From Bacillus sp. 2205SS5-2 (GTDB lineage Bacteria > Bacillota > Bacilli > Bacillales > Bacillaceae_K), in contig NZ_JAYKTS010000004.1 of NCBI RefSeq assembly GCF_037024155.1, positions 62,001-126,000 on the forward strand: a stretch of DNA of 64,000 nt. The letters are read 5' to 3'. Position 1 is the first letter of the stretch, and each line of letters begins with the position of its first letter. Shown here piece after piece: positions 47,683 to 57,724 of this stretch. Below the pieces are notes generated by a model. The model did no database searches. It worked only from the letters and a program-made list of their open reading frames with translations, and had not been told where the DNA came from. A program made the translations under genes and the position numbers.

Positions 47683-48819
47683 TTATTTTAAGTCTTTTAA
47701 TTTATCGCCAATCATTTCACCTAGTTGGAAACCGGTATTTTCTTCAGGCATTTCATATTTTTCTTCATATTGTGGTGTTCTTTCTTCCAATTCTTTAATA
47801 CTAAGAGATAAACGTTGATCATTTTCATTCACGTCTAATACTTTCACTTTAACCGTTTGGCCCTCTTGAAGCACTTCGTGAGGAGTACCAATGTGTTTGT
47901 GAGAAATTTGAGAAATATGAACAAGTCCCTCAACACCTGAGAACACTTCTACAAAAGCTCCATATGATACAAGTCGCTTGACAACACCTTGTAACACTTC
48001 ACCACGAGGTGCTTTTTCAGAGATGTTGCTCCACGGTCCAGGAAGTGTTTCTTTTATTGATAGCGAGATACGCTCATTATCACGGTCCACAGAAAGAACC
48101 TTGACGTTAACTTTTTGGCCTTCTTCAACAACATCTGAAGGTTTCTCAACATGTCCGTGAGATAGCTGCGAGATATGAACTAAACCATCTACACCACCTA
48201 TGTCTACAAATGCGCCGAAATCAGTAATTCTCTGAACGGTCCCTTCAATCTCTTGGTTTGCTTGTAAAGAATCCAGCACTTGTTTTTTTCTTTGTTCCTT
48301 TTCCACTTCCACAACGGCACGGTGAGAAAGAATTAATCGATTTTTTTCTTGGTCAATTTCAACGATTTTAAATGTTAAGGATTTTCCTTTATAGTCAGTG
48401 AAATCTTCTACGTAAAAATCCTCAACAAGGGATGCTGGGACGAAGCCTCGGACGCCTAAATCAACGACTAGGCCACCTTTAACTACGTCTTTCACTTCTG
48501 CTTCAAATACTTCTCCAGCAGTGAAACGATTGTGCATTTCTTCCCATGCTTTTTCTGCGTCTACTTTACGTTTGGATAAGACAAGAAGTTCTTCTTCTAC
48601 TTTCGTTACGATTAGTTCTAGCACGTCACCCTCTTGAACGGCATCAGATGCTTTTTCAATATGAAGACTAGATAGCTCACTAATTGGAATAATGCCATCT
48701 ACTTTGCTTCCTTCAATGTCTACAAGCACTTGCTTTTCTTCTACTTTTGTCACGGTACCTTTTACTTTCTCGCCAACTTCTAGTTTTTTCACTTCTACTT
48801 GATTCATGTCTTCTGACAT
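47683..48819 (-). CDS. ypfD: S1 RNA-binding protein YpfD (RpsA-like)
   Basis: The 378 residues contain four S1 OB-fold repeats (about 16-85, 103-170, 188-256 and 273-341), recognisable by [11 protein letters not shown]-type segments. It resembles ribosomal protein S1, but the Bacillus form is shorter than the six-repeat E. coli S1 and is not a stable ribosomal protein. The C-terminus [15 protein letters not shown] is typical. It has a GGAGGAG ribosome binding site and lies 126 bp after plsC. Confidence 0.95.
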   Translation of the reverse strand: MSEDMNQVEVKKLEVGEKVKGTVTKVEEKQVLVDIEGSKVDGIIPISELSSLHIEKASDAVQEGDVLELIVTKVEEELLVLSKRKVDAEKAWEEMHNRFTAGEVFEAEVKDVVKGGLVVDLGVRGFVPASLVEDFYVEDFTDYKGKSLTFKIVEIDQEKNRLILSHRAVVEVEKEQRKKQVLDSLQANQEIEGTVQRITDFGAFVDIGGVDGLVHISQLSHGHVEKPSDVVEEGQKVNVKVLSVDRDNERISLSIKETLPGPWSNISEKAPRGEVLQGVVKRLVSYGAFVEVFSGVEGLVHISQISHKHIGTPHEVLQEGQTVKVKVLDVNENDQRLSLSIKELEERTPQYEEKYEMPEENTGFQLGEMIGDKLKDLK

Positions 48820-48945
48820 ATGTACTCCTCCTTAATCCATGACTGCTCTTAGGGTAAACATGTGCTTTACTCCACACAGATCTCCTAGAAAGTTCTCTTT
48901 CTATAAACTTCTAATAAATACGAGTATTTGTCAAGCAAGAAACTT

Positions 48946-49527
48946 TTACGAATTCTGTCTAATTAAGTCAGCTATTTTTTGCATGATGACTTCTGTTACT
49001 TCTTCTGCACTCGCTTTATTTTCTCTTAAAGTATCCATCTCAATGGGTAGACCATAGACAACTTTTAGCTTTCGAAATGGCTTATATGGTCCGATGATTG
49101 CACAAGGAACTATGTGTGCTCTCGTACGGGCAGCAAAAAAGCCTGCGCCAGCTAATCCTTTGCCTAACTCTCCGTTTTGACTACGAGTTCCTTCAGGAAA
49201 TAGACCTAATACTTTACCTTCTTTTAAGGCTTTTAAACCTGTACGCAAAGCTTCCCTATCGCTCATTCCCCGTTTAACAGGGAAGGCGTTTAAATTTGTC
49301 ACAATTCTTCCTAATACCGGCATGGAAAACAATTCTTCTTTCGCCATAAATGATACCGGTCTAGGTGCTGTAATTCCAACAACAGGGGGATCTAGTGCAT
49401 TAATATGATTTGTACATAGTAATACACCACCGTCTTTTGGAAAGTGCTCAGTACCAACAACATGAATACGATAAAAGGGGGTAAGGACGCCTTTGACAAG
49501 ACCTCTCACAAACGTGTAAAAATTCAT
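48946..49527 (-). CDS. plsC: 1-acyl-sn-glycerol-3-phosphate acyltransferase
   Basis: PlsC adds the second acyl chain to make phosphatidic acid at the membrane. The 193 residues have the acyltransferase motif HX4D as NHINALD near residue 41 and FPEGTRS near residue 114. The start overlaps the cmk stop (ATGA), so the two are coupled. B. subtilis lacks plsC at this position, while other Bacillus groups have it, as far as I recall. Confidence 0.92.
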   Translation of the reverse strand: MNFYTFVRGLVKGVLTPFYRIHVVGTEHFPKDGGVLLCTNHINALDPPVVGITAPRPVSFMAKEELFSMPVLGRIVTNLNAFPVKRGMSDREALRTGLKALKEGKVLGLFPEGTRSQNGELGKGLAGAGFFAARTRAHIVPCAIIGPYKPFRKLKVVYGLPIEMDTLRENKASAEEVTEVIMQKIADLIRQNS

Positions 49528-50204
49528 TTATTCTCGTTCCTTTCCAATACCAATGTCATGATTCTATCTACAACGCCTTGTATGTTTAAAGAAGTTGTAT
49601 CAATTTCCGTCGCATCGGCTGCTTTTCGTAAAGGAGCAACTTTTCTTTCAGAATCTAATTTATCACGTTTTGAGATCTCTTCTTTTAAATTCTCTATATT
49701 TGACGAAAATCCTTTAGAAATATTTTCTTCATGACGTCTTTTCGCTCTTTCTTCTACACTAGCTAATAAAAAGACTTTGATTTCCGCATCAGGAATGACA
49801 TGTGTACCTATGTCTCTACCGTCCATGACGACCTTTCCTTTTTCTGCTAACTGTTGCTGTCTTTTCACCATTTCTTCTCGAACGAGACCGTGTTTTGCTA
49901 CATGAGAAACAGAATTAGTTACCTCATGTGAACGGATGTCTTCCGTAATGTTTTCCCCGTCCAAAAGTACTAACTGATTCTTTTTACCAGGTTCAAGATT
50001 AATCTCAGTCGCATGCAAAATGTCAGCAATCATTTTTTCATTTTGTAAGTCAGCTTTTGCTTGTAGTGCTTTATACGTGAGCGCACGGTACATTGCCCCC
50101 GTATCTATATATATATATGATAATTTTTCCGCTAGAATTTTTGCAACTGTACTTTTCCCCGCTGCTGCAGGACCATCTATCGCAATCCGATAATTATGTG
50201 TCAT
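49524..50204 (-). CDS. cmk: Cytidylate kinase
   Basis: Cmk phosphorylates CMP and dCMP. The 226 residues show the P-loop [21 protein letters not shown] and the [16 protein letters not shown]-binding segment. It is the first gene of cmk-plsC. Its promoter lies between its start and a GC-rich tandem array. Confidence 0.97.
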   Translation of the reverse strand: MTHNYRIAIDGPAAAGKSTVAKILAEKLSYIYIDTGAMYRALTYKALQAKADLQNEKMIADILHATEINLEPGKKNQLVLLDGENITEDIRSHEVTNSVSHVAKHGLVREEMVKRQQQLAEKGKVVMDGRDIGTHVIPDAEIKVFLLASVEERAKRRHEENISKGFSSNIENLKEEISKRDKLDSERKVAPLRKAADATEIDTTSLNIQGVVDRIMTLVLERNENK

Positions 50205-50252
50205 AAATATCCACCTTCAACTTTCATATTAAATTCTACTAAAACTCGTATT

Positions 50253-50281
50253 ATTCTATCATAATTCCGTTGTTACTGTAA
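50253..50281 (-). promoter_or_regulatory. cmk promoter
   Basis: TTACAG, a 17-bp spacer and TAGAAT on the minus strand. The array of repeats begins only 20 bp upstream of the -35, so its size could affect the promoter's surroundings. Confidence 0.65.
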
Positions 50282-50300
50282 GGAACATTCAACAATTGAA

Positions 50301-51049
50301 ATGCGGAAGGTGCCTGGTTACCGGCGACATGCATTTGACAAGGACAGACCTGGGGCGCTCTTTGCCTCATGTCTAGGCTTGGCTAATGACCTCGAACCGG
50401 TGGCACCTGGAGCTAGACACATTGAAATGTGGAAGGTGCCTGGTTACCGGCGACATGCATTTGACAAGGACAGACTTGGGGCGCTCTTTGCCTCATGTCT
50501 AGGCTTGGCTAATGACCTCGAACCGGTGGCACCTGGAGCTAGACACATTGAAATGTGGAAGGTGCCTGGTTACCGGCGACATGCATTTGACAAGGACAGA
50601 CCTGGGGCGCTCTTTGCCTCATGTCTGGGCTTGGCTAATGACCTCGAGCCGGTGGCACCTGGAGCTAGACACATTGAAATGCGGAAGGTGCCCGGTTACA
50701 GGCGACATGCATTTGACAAGGACAGACCTGGGGCACTCTTTGCCTCATGTCTGGGCTTGGCTAATGACCTCGAGCCGGTGGCACCTGGAGCTAGACACAT
50801 TGAAATGCGGAAGGTGCCCGGTTACCGGCGACATGCATTTGACAAGGACAGACCTGGGGCGCTCTTTGCCTCATGTCTGGGCTTGGCTAATGACCTCGAG
50901 CCGGTGGCACCTGGAGCTAGACACATTGAAATGCGGAAGGTGCCCGGTTACCGGCGACATGCATTTGACAAGGACAGACCTGGGGCGCTCTTTGCCTCAT
51001 GTCTGTCCTTGTCAAATGACCTCGAGCCGGTGGCACCTGGAGCTAGACA
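50301..51049. repeat. Six tandem copies of a GC-rich 126-bp unit
   Basis: Units begin at 50301, 50427, 50553, 50679, 50805 and 50931. Each runs GCGGAAGGTGCC to GGCACCTGGAGCTAGACA plus the short linker CATTGAAAT, and differs from the others by a few bases. GGTGCC/GGCACC forms the outer stem. Base composition is far more GC-rich than the rest of the window. Because 126 is a multiple of three, two plus-strand frames stay open (up to 262 codons), but there is no sign that they are translated. The ends match the single element at 58392-58495. Confidence 0.92.
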
Positions 51050-51088
51050 GAAAAACAAGCTAAAAAGGTATTTTTTCTTCTCCCATTA

Positions 51089-51116
51089 GAAAAAAAGACA
51101 GGTTTCACCTGCCTTT
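51089..51116 (-). terminator. ypfB terminator overlapping its stop codon
   Basis: On the minus strand AAGGCAGGT and ACCTGTCTT enclose GAA, and the stem includes the ypfB TGA stop; seven T residues follow. Confidence 0.8.
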
Positions 51117-51293
51117 TACTCCATTAATAGTTTCAATAATGTCTCCGTGCTCCATCGTGTTTACACCTTCATAATAAGTCACTTTTTGAAGCATCGTCAT
51201 CGGTGACCATTCGCGGACAAGCACCTGGACACAAATTAAAACAATAAATTGAAAGATAATGATTTTTATTAAAAGACGATCAATGTGTTTCAT
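51105..51293 (-). CDS. ypfB: YpfB family small membrane protein
   Basis: A 62-residue protein with one membrane helix (about residues 8-27) and a short polar tail, matching YpfB (DUF5359) by size and place between motI (ypfA) and cmk. The function is unknown. The last codons and stop lie inside the terminator stem. Confidence 0.8.
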   Translation of the reverse strand: MKHIDRLLIKIIIFQFIVLICVQVLVREWSPMTMLQKVTYYEGVNTMEHGDIIETINGVKGR

Positions 51294-51355
51294 TTCCTAC
51301 ATCCTTATTCGTATTTTTACCTAGTATAGGTTGAATAAGGGAGGAGTATTCAAAA

Positions 51356-52015
51356 TCAGGAGTTTATATACCCTTTTCTTCGAAGAACAAGTTGTCGTTC
51401 AAAACAATACCTCATAATGAACTGCATACTAGCTTCCTCTAACTCTTTGAATTGGATAGAAGCTAATCTTTGCTGATCTTTTTGCAGAACTCGAATAGCC
51501 TTTGCATTTACCGAAAGATAATGATAGTCTCCAGTTTGCATCGGTAAGACTAACAGTAGTTTTAGGTCGCTATTTTCAACTAATTCAATACCCTTAGGAA
51601 GATTGATGGCACAGCCACCCGCACTAATATCATCAGTAACGGTTGAGAATTGAAGAAATTCATTACCTTCAACCGCTACATCAATCGTTGCCTCAACTCG
51701 AACAAATTGTCTTCGTTGAATTTTCAAAAGCTCTTCTTTGCCAGGATAGTGAAGCGTAATCATTGGTATGTTTTTTTTCACTCTACCTAACACTTCAGTA
51801 TCAAACATATAAGGTACCTCATCGACAACGAATTTCGCCTTTAATTGCGTCCCGTCAATTAGAAAGAGGGTTTTACCTGTTTCTCTATGGATTGGGTAAT
51901 CAATCCATATTTTCGCATCATCTAGCTCTACTATCTTGCATCTATAGGTTTCTTGTTTATCAGAATGCACAGGTTCTAATGTTAGCGATGCTCCAATTTT
52001 TATCATTACTTTCAC
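51356..52015 (-). CDS. motI: PilZ-domain cyclic-di-GMP receptor MotI (YpfA/DgrA)
   Basis: In B. subtilis this YcgR-type protein binds c-di-GMP and slows swimming by acting on MotA. The 219 residues have the N-terminal YcgR domain (about 1-95) and a PilZ domain with both ligand motifs: RRQFVR (RxxxR type) near 102 and DDISAGG (DxSxxG type) near 130. It lies 62 bp before ypfB on the transcript. The start may be ATG 52015 or 52006. Confidence 0.93.
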   Translation of the reverse strand: MKVMIKIGASLTLEPVHSDKQETYRCKIVELDDAKIWIDYPIHRETGKTLFLIDGTQLKAKFVVDEVPYMFDTEVLGRVKKNIPMITLHYPGKEELLKIQRRQFVRVEATIDVAVEGNEFLQFSTVTDDISAGGCAINLPKGIELVENSDLKLLLVLPMQTGDYHYLSVNAKAIRVLQKDQQRLASIQFKELEEASMQFIMRYCFERQLVLRRKGYINS

Positions 52016-52114
52016 ACACCCTATTTTGCAATCCTTTTTGTTTATTATGGCATGTTTTTCGAAACTTAGCTACATTCCTATGACAGTTGTTTCTTTCACT
52101 ATCGGTTGGTTTTT

Positions 52115-53464
52115 CTAAACAAAGTCTTCATAAATTGGTTCAGCATTTTGAAGTTTTTCTACTTTTTCCTCTAAACCCGTTTGACTATTTATAAAGATTC
52201 GATAAGTGTCATTCTTTAACGTGCCCATGAACTCATAACAAAGCACCTCTTCATTTAATTCATTTACTATGACAGCCATTCCATCTTGCAAGATCTTCAC
52301 ATTCGGATTGATATACTCCATTGCTTCTTCCTTCGTTAAAATTGGCTCTGGTATTTCTCTAGATTTATTGTTTTGAATATAGTCACTAGCTGAAAATCCA
52401 ATCACTTCTCCTGTGTCAAGTGCAACTTTCATTTTTATGGTATCGGGATAGATTCTTACATTATTGATTGATGTCACAAACGAAAAAACCCCTACGCTAT
52501 CATATTGAGCACTTTCAAATAAATCTAGATCCTTAAATTTGTATTCTTTTAAAAACTCAGCACCTTTTGTAGCTGCTTCATTCAGGCTAATGCTACTTTC
52601 CTTAACATCACGATTGTTAATGTACCATAGAGGATAACCACCCGTTTTCGTAATATCCATACTTGCTTCAATATTCCCTTTTGAAAGTAAAGAGACACTA
52701 TAAAATCCGTAGTCTGAGCCCTCCCCATTTTCCGTCACCTTTTGTTTTTTTATGTCGGAAAATTTTGTGTAATTTTTCGCAATTTGAATGGCTTCCTCTT
52801 TCGTAATTTCTTCGCCATCTAAATTTTTTAAGTTTTCATTTCTTTTTTGCACATTGATGAATGACGTGCCTCCTACATCTGATTCATCATATCCTTTAAC
52901 CGTTTTTTCTACCGTTTTAAAACCATCAATAATCGTATTATCTACTGTTTCTTTATTCGTTGCTAAGGCAAGCTCCACATCCATCCAACGTAGATTATTT
53001 TTAATAACCAAATGTTGTACTTTACGTAATTCTTTTTGGATTTCACCGCTTTGTTCATACAATTGCTCTAGCCTCTCGTATTCTTCTTCACTCAGCGGAT
53101 TCTTGTCTAAATTTCTCACCGCTGTTCGGTAACTAAAGTCCCCTATTTTCGCCAAGAATTCTTCTGTTTTATTAAATGGGAGTAAGGTAAGAGGTAACTG
53201 TCCCACATCGCTATGAGCTTGTGAGGTGATCCTCCATACATCTGCAAGTGCAGGAGATAAAGATTTTTGCGAATTCATTGCTAATGTTGTACCAATTTTG
53301 TCATTGAGCAAATCAATTTCAAATGTCAAATCATGAAATGCACGTTGATAACTATTTTCTGCATTAATTAAGATAGCGTTTTTTTCTTGATGTTCTTGAT
53401 AACCCCAATATGCTGTCCCAAGTACTCCAAGTGTTAATCCGGTTATCAGAATTACTCTAAGCAT
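52115..53464 (-). CDS. ypeB: Germination protein YpeB
   Basis: YpeB is made with SleB and is needed for SleB to be placed and kept inactive in the dormant spore. The 449 residues have an N-terminal membrane anchor (about residues 4-22), a helical domain, and three PepSY-like domains in the C-terminal half (YTKFSDI, VIGFSASDYI and CYEFMGTLKND segments). It follows sleB by 14 bp, as in other Bacillus. Confidence 0.95.
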   Translation of the reverse strand: MLRVILITGLTLGVLGTAYWGYQEHQEKNAILINAENSYQRAFHDLTFEIDLLNDKIGTTLAMNSQKSLSPALADVWRITSQAHSDVGQLPLTLLPFNKTEEFLAKIGDFSYRTAVRNLDKNPLSEEEYERLEQLYEQSGEIQKELRKVQHLVIKNNLRWMDVELALATNKETVDNTIIDGFKTVEKTVKGYDESDVGGTSFINVQKRNENLKNLDGEEITKEEAIQIAKNYTKFSDIKKQKVTENGEGSDYGFYSVSLLSKGNIEASMDITKTGGYPLWYINNRDVKESSISLNEAATKGAEFLKEYKFKDLDLFESAQYDSVGVFSFVTSINNVRIYPDTIKMKVALDTGEVIGFSASDYIQNNKSREIPEPILTKEEAMEYINPNVKILQDGMAVIVNELNEEVLCYEFMGTLKNDTYRIFINSQTGLEEKVEKLQNAEPIYEDFV

Positions 53465-53478
53465 TTCGTCATCCCCTT

Positions 53479-54321
53479 CTAGTTACAAAATATATGTTTT
53501 CCGATTTGCTTAATTTGAGGTCTAGACCATATCCATTTGCTAGTTGCGGTTACTGGGTTAAAATAATAGATGGCATTTTCTGACGGATCCCACCCATTTA
53601 ATGCGTCTACTACCGCTTTTTTAGCTTTATCATTAGGAGTTAACCAAATTTGTCCATCGGCGACAGCTGTGAACGCTCCTGGCTCAAAAATAACCCCTGC
53701 AACGGTATTAGGGAATGATTGACTTTCTACCCGGTTTAAAATTACAGCTGCTACCGCAACTTGTCCTTCATAGGACTCTCCGCGAGACTCACCATAGACA
53801 GCATTCGCCATTAATTCAATATCATTTTGTGAATACCCACTTGGTGTGTTCACAGCTGTACTTCCAACCGGACTTTCAGATCTCGCTTGCTCTTCCTTCG
53901 CTGGCTGTTTTTCTTTTTTTTCTGTTTGCTTTTCCTTATCTACTCCACCATAGTAGGTAAATTTATTGCCAGATTGAACCTGTTCTTGCACATATTGTTC
54001 GTCGTATTGAGACGATTTTTCCAACTTTGCTTTCGTACCTTCACCAACAAGACCATCAATTGGCAAACCAAACTCATATTGAAAATTCCTAACTGCCCAA
54101 TATGTACCCCAACCAAACACACCGTCAATCTTGCCATTATAAAACCCTAAAAATTGCAATCGTGCTTGTAGTTCAATGACATCTTGACCTGTTGCACCTT
54201 GCTGAACAACTTGGTTAGAAAAAGCGCGAACCGGCAACTGTTGAGGTGTCCAAGATAAAGTTCCTATCCCTATTATCAACATGATCCAAAACGTAAATAT
54301 TTTTATGCGCTTCTTTTTCAT
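53479..54321 (-). CDS. sleB: Spore cortex-lytic enzyme SleB
   Basis: SleB cleaves cortex peptidoglycan containing muramic-delta-lactam as a lytic transglycosylase during germination. The 280 residues have a signal peptide, a peptidoglycan-binding domain (about 35-95, GATGQDVIELQARLQFLGF) and a hydrolase_2 domain from about 160, with the catalytic Glu in YGESRGE. ATG 54321 follows GGAGG. It is the first gene of sleB-ypeB; I could not fix a clear sigma-G promoter. Confidence 0.96.
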   Translation of the reverse strand: MKKKRIKIFTFWIMLIIGIGTLSWTPQQLPVRAFSNQVVQQGATGQDVIELQARLQFLGFYNGKIDGVFGWGTYWAVRNFQYEFGLPIDGLVGEGTKAKLEKSSQYDEQYVQEQVQSGNKFTYYGGVDKEKQTEKKEKQPAKEEQARSESPVGSTAVNTPSGYSQNDIELMANAVYGESRGESYEGQVAVAAVILNRVESQSFPNTVAGVIFEPGAFTAVADGQIWLTPNDKAKKAVVDALNGWDPSENAIYYFNPVTATSKWIWSRPQIKQIGKHIFCN

Positions 54322-54551
54322 CTCTTTACCTCCAAATTCTTGTAATGGAATTGAAGATAGTTTTTGTATCATTGTTACTTTTATTCAATGTAAATAGAGA
54401 AGTTGAAATAAACGCCATTAATTTATTTCATAGAATACTTCCCCATCATCTAGGTTGATCCCAAATTCACTTTAAAAATTGAGATTGTATAGTTATATCA
54501 CTGTTCTAATACAAAATTTGGTTGCTCCAACTAAATCTTTCGGGAATTAGT

Positions 54552-54586
54552 ATAAAAAAAGATGACCTCAATAATAATTGAGGTCA
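54552..54586 (-). terminator. prsW terminator
   Basis: TGACCTCAAT and ATTGAGGTCA pair perfectly, followed on the minus strand by TCTTTTTTTATAC, 15 bp after the prsW stop. Confidence 0.88.
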
Positions 54587-54600
54587 AAATTCTTCTAAGT

Positions 54601-55287
54601 TCAAAAGGAAGAACTTTTTTTAATTAAATATGGCTCCTGTCCCTTGGCTAACAGATGAACCGTTTTGACTTTTTTGAGTCCTAACCACCATAAAAACATC
54701 ATAAATGGGATCATGAAATATGGCCAATACGGAACGTTCCTTATCAAAATATAATCATAGGTTCCATGTAAAATAATTGGGATCACGAGAGAAAACAACA
54801 CCCACTTAACATTTTGCGACAGAGAAAATTTACTCTTCCCAAGGTAATATCCCATAATCACACCAAAGAGTGCGTGACTTGATACTGGTAGAAGGGCCCT
54901 ACCAAACGCAAAACTCACACCGTGAGCCAATAAATATAGAATATTTTCGGCGGTCGCAAACCCTAACGAAACACTCGCCCCAAAAACAATCCCGTCATAT
55001 GGATCATCAAAATTTATAGACTGAATTACAATAAAAAACAAAACAAACCATTTGAAAAACTCTTCTAATAAACCCGCTGTTAAAAAGGCTTGACCCCATA
55101 ACGGAAAAGTAATTCCTTCGATTTCAAACACAGATTGTATAAAGAGAATAGGAAAAGTAATTAACATACCATAAACAAATGTTTTTAACACATACCGAAA
55201 CGGCTCTTGCTCATACTGATCTTTCAAGTACAAGTAGCTTAAAAAGGCTAAGCCAGGCGCAATTCCAGCTGATAAAATCACCAGCAT
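54601..55287 (-). CDS. prsW: Intramembrane protease PrsW
   Basis: PrsW makes the site-1 cut in the anti-sigma factor RsiW after envelope stress, releasing sigma-W. The protein, 228 residues from ATG 55287 (AAGGGGA upstream), has about seven membrane helices. The paired glutamates Glu75-Glu76 (LLEEFFKW), known to be needed in B. subtilis, are present at the same numbers. HALFGVIMGYYLG and HGTYDYIL carry the conserved histidines. It is divergent from ansA. Confidence 0.95.
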   Translation of the reverse strand: MLVILSAGIAPGLAFLSYLYLKDQYEQEPFRYVLKTFVYGMLITFPILFIQSVFEIEGITFPLWGQAFLTAGLLEEFFKWFVLFFIVIQSINFDDPYDGIVFGASVSLGFATAENILYLLAHGVSFAFGRALLPVSSHALFGVIMGYYLGKSKFSLSQNVKWVLFSLVIPIILHGTYDYILIRNVPYWPYFMIPFMMFLWWLGLKKVKTVHLLAKGQEPYLIKKSSSF

Positions 55288-55385
55288 TCGTTTGTCCCCT
55301 TTTCTTCTTGTTTCATTCATCGTATCATGTATATGATTGAATGAAAATAACTATCCGAAAAATTGAAGATTTTAGGAGGAAGAGC

Positions 55386-56360
55386 ATGAAGAAAAAGATA
55401 CTCATTTTACATACTGGTGGAACCATTTCGATGATGGAGGATGAAACTTCTGGAGCTGTAAGACCTGGAGAAAGAAATCCCTTAACATCTCAACTTCAAA
55501 CATTAACAAGGATCGCAAACTTAATAGAAAGAGAACCTCTTCACGTTCCATCTCCTCATATGACCCCAAATGAGATGATACTTCTAAAGGAAATCATTGA
55601 AAAAAGCTATAAAGAAGACAAAATTGAAGGGGTTGTTATAACCCATGGTACCGATACATTAGAAGAGACTGCATATTTTCTTGACCTCACCGTGAGCCTC
55701 TCCCTCCCAATCGTAGTAACTGGAGCAATGAGGTCTAGTAATGAAATAGGATCAGACGGTCTCTACAACCTTATTTCTTCGCTGCGGGTAGCAATTAGTG
55801 ATGACGCACAAGATAAAGGGGTGTTAGTCGTTCTAAATGACGAAATTCACACAGCAAAGAATGTGACGAAAACCCATACCAGCAACTTGGCAACATTTCA
55901 GAGTCCACAATATGGACCAATTGGAATAGTAACAAAGCAAAGCATTCTTTTTCACCATCATCCGGTAGTGAAAGAAAAGTACGAAAAGGTTTTGGTTCAA
56001 CATAAAGTAGGATTATTGAAAGCCTATGCGGGCCTGGAATCGGACATCATTAAAGCCATGAAGGATTATGGCTATGAAGGAGTTATTGTAGAGGCACTTG
56101 GACAAGGAAATTTGCCTCCTACTTGTTTAGATGGTATTAGTTACTTAATTTCAGCTGGTATTCCAGTTGTTCTGGTTTCTCGTTGTTTTAATGGTATCGT
56201 TCAAGATGTATATGGCTATAGTGGTGGCGGAAAGCAATTGAAAGAGATGGGCGTTATTTTTTCAAATGGTTTAAACGGTCAAAAAGCTAGGATCAAATTA
56301 TTAATTAGCTTATCTCAAACTAAAGACATCTCATCCATCAACGCTATTTTTCAAAAATGA
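55386..56360 (+). CDS. ansA: L-asparaginase
   Basis: This enzyme hydrolyses asparagine to aspartate and ammonia. The 324 residues show the first active-site loop HTGGTISMMED and the second Thr-Lys-Asp element HGTDTLEET. There is no signal peptide, so it is cytoplasmic. ATG 55386 follows AGGAGG; a longer frame upstream is not used. It is one of the few plus-strand genes, convergent with ypdA. Confidence 0.95.
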   Translation: MKKKILILHTGGTISMMEDETSGAVRPGERNPLTSQLQTLTRIANLIEREPLHVPSPHMTPNEMILLKEIIEKSYKEDKIEGVVITHGTDTLEETAYFLDLTVSLSLPIVVTGAMRSSNEIGSDGLYNLISSLRVAISDDAQDKGVLVVLNDEIHTAKNVTKTHTSNLATFQSPQYGPIGIVTKQSILFHHHPVVKEKYEKVLVQHKVGLLKAYAGLESDIIKAMKDYGYEGVIVEALGQGNLPPTCLDGISYLISAGIPVVLVSRCFNGIVQDVYGYSGGGKQLKEMGVIFSNGLNGQKARIKLLISLSQTKDISSINAIFQK

Positions 56361-56388
56361 CCTAAGAAAATCATTTTCTAGAGTAAAT

Positions 56389-56430
56389 CAAAGGTTATTT
56401 TTGCAGAGAATGTAGCTTTTCGAATAAAAG
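56389..56430 (+). repeat. Left-end fragment of the interspersed element
   Basis: AAGGTTATTTTTGCAGAGAATGTAGCTTTTCGAATA matches the first 36 bp of the element and then stops. It lies 28 bp after the ansA stop. Confidence 0.55.
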
Positions 56431-56456
56431 AAAAATCCAAACATTTTATGTCTTTG

Positions 56457-56618
56457 TACTCTTTTCGTATACATTGTGGTTATTTCATCTAACTTTAAAT
56501 TAATCCACCATTTCACTGTTGATTTCCATCGAAAATAGACCAAAAGATGCCCGAAACAAAGCTATTTCACAGTTTATTAACTGGTCCGACTAGCAATAAA
56601 CTTTGCGAAAACAGCCTT
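56457..56618 (-). repeat. Interspersed terminal-inverted-repeat element, copy 8
   Basis: Read on the plus strand it starts ACTCTTTTCGTATACATTGTGG and ends AACTTTGCGAAAACAGCCTT, about 162 bp, reverse orientation. The centre has AAAGATGCCCGAAACAAAGC. The convergent terminator starts 8 bp further on. Confidence 0.8.
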
Positions 56619-56626
56619 ATTATTTC

Positions 56627-56664
56627 TAAAAAGATGTGCAGCCTAACTGACTGCACATCTTTTT
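56627..56664. terminator. Bidirectional terminator between ansA and ypdA
   Basis: AGATGTGCAG and CTGCACATCT with A and T tracts on both sides, between two convergent genes. Confidence 0.88.
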
Positions 56665-56693
56665 CACGACAAATCAAAGAAATGTTTATTGTC

Positions 56694-57659
56694 TTATTTC
56701 AACTTCCCTTTCAGGTAATCAGCAATTTGTCCGCCGTGAAAGCGGCCATTCTCAATGAAAATTTCATTTGCATTATTACCCGCTGCAATAACACCTGCAA
56801 TAAAAATTCCAGTTACATTGGTTTCCATTGTGTCCGCATCAAAAGTCGGCCTGCCAGTTTCAGAGTTAATCTCTACACCCATTTTTCTCAAAAAATGATG
56901 ATCAGGATGATAGCCGGTCATTGCGAACACAAAGTCATTTTTTATCGTATAGTTTTCATTCTTCACAGCATATAAAACTTCATCTTGTTTTATTTCTTTA
57001 ATCTCAGCATTAAATTCCATTTTCACTTCACCGCTACGAACAAGTGCTTCAAACTCAGGCAAAATCCACGGTTTTATGCTTTTGCTATATTCTTCACCTC
57101 GATAGAGCATCGTTACTCTTGCACCGGCTTTGTGAAGCTCTAGTGCTGCATCAACTGCAGAATTTTTCCCACCAACTACAACGACATCTGTGTCAAAATA
57201 AGGATGCCCTTCATGAAAATAATGAAAAACCTTATCCATCTTTTCACCAGAAATTTCCAAAAAGTTAGGCGAGTCATAATAGCCCGTTGCGATTACGACG
57301 TAGGGGGTAGTATAAGTGTCTTTAGAGGTTTTCACTTGAAAGACGTCTCTCATTTTTTGAACACTTGTCACTTCTTCAAATCGATGAATCGAGAGCTGTT
57401 TTATCTTAGCGACTTCCCGGTAGTACGCTAGTGCTTGATTGCGCTTTGGCTTTCTTTCTTCAATAATAAATGGCACTTCTCCAATCGATAACTTTTCACT
57501 GGAGCTAAAAAATGTTTGATGAGTTGGATAGTGATAAATTGCATTTACAATGTTCCCTTTTTCGATAATTAATGGGTTTAGTCCCGCTTCTTGCAATGAA
57601 ATGGCCGCTGCCATTCCACAAGGACCGCCTCCGATGATGATACAGTCTTGGTTAGTCAT
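56694..57659 (-). CDS. ypdA: Bacillithiol disulfide reductase YpdA (Bdr)
   Basis: This NADPH- and FAD-dependent flavoprotein reduces bacillithiol disulfide. The 321 residues show the FAD-binding GGGPCGMAAA near residue 10, with the active-site Cys of the family, the NADPH-binding VVGGKNSAVDAALEL near 165, and FIAGVIAAG at the C-terminal FAD site. ATG 57659 follows AAGGAGTG. With bshA and bshB1 in the same window, three bacillithiol functions are present. Confidence 0.94.
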   Translation of the reverse strand: MTNQDCIIIGGGPCGMAAAISLQEAGLNPLIIEKGNIVNAIYHYPTHQTFFSSSEKLSIGEVPFIIEERKPKRNQALAYYREVAKIKQLSIHRFEEVTSVQKMRDVFQVKTSKDTYTTPYVVIATGYYDSPNFLEISGEKMDKVFHYFHEGHPYFDTDVVVVGGKNSAVDAALELHKAGARVTMLYRGEEYSKSIKPWILPEFEALVRSGEVKMEFNAEIKEIKQDEVLYAVKNENYTIKNDFVFAMTGYHPDHHFLRKMGVEINSETGRPTFDADTMETNVTGIFIAGVIAAGNNANEIFIENGRFHGGQIADYLKGKLK

Positions 57660-57724
57660 ACCTATCTTCACTCCTTGATATTTATAAACAATTGCTCACC
57701 TTGCTTAGTTCAATTACTTCCTCC

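Noticed and set aside
50301-51089. Plus-strand open frame of 262 codons made of six 42-residue repeats, and a second overlapping frame of 183 codons.
   Set aside because: The frames are open only because the unit length (126) is divisible by three and GC-rich. Two frames are open at once, there is no ribosome binding site, and the DNA has hairpin symmetry rather than coding features.
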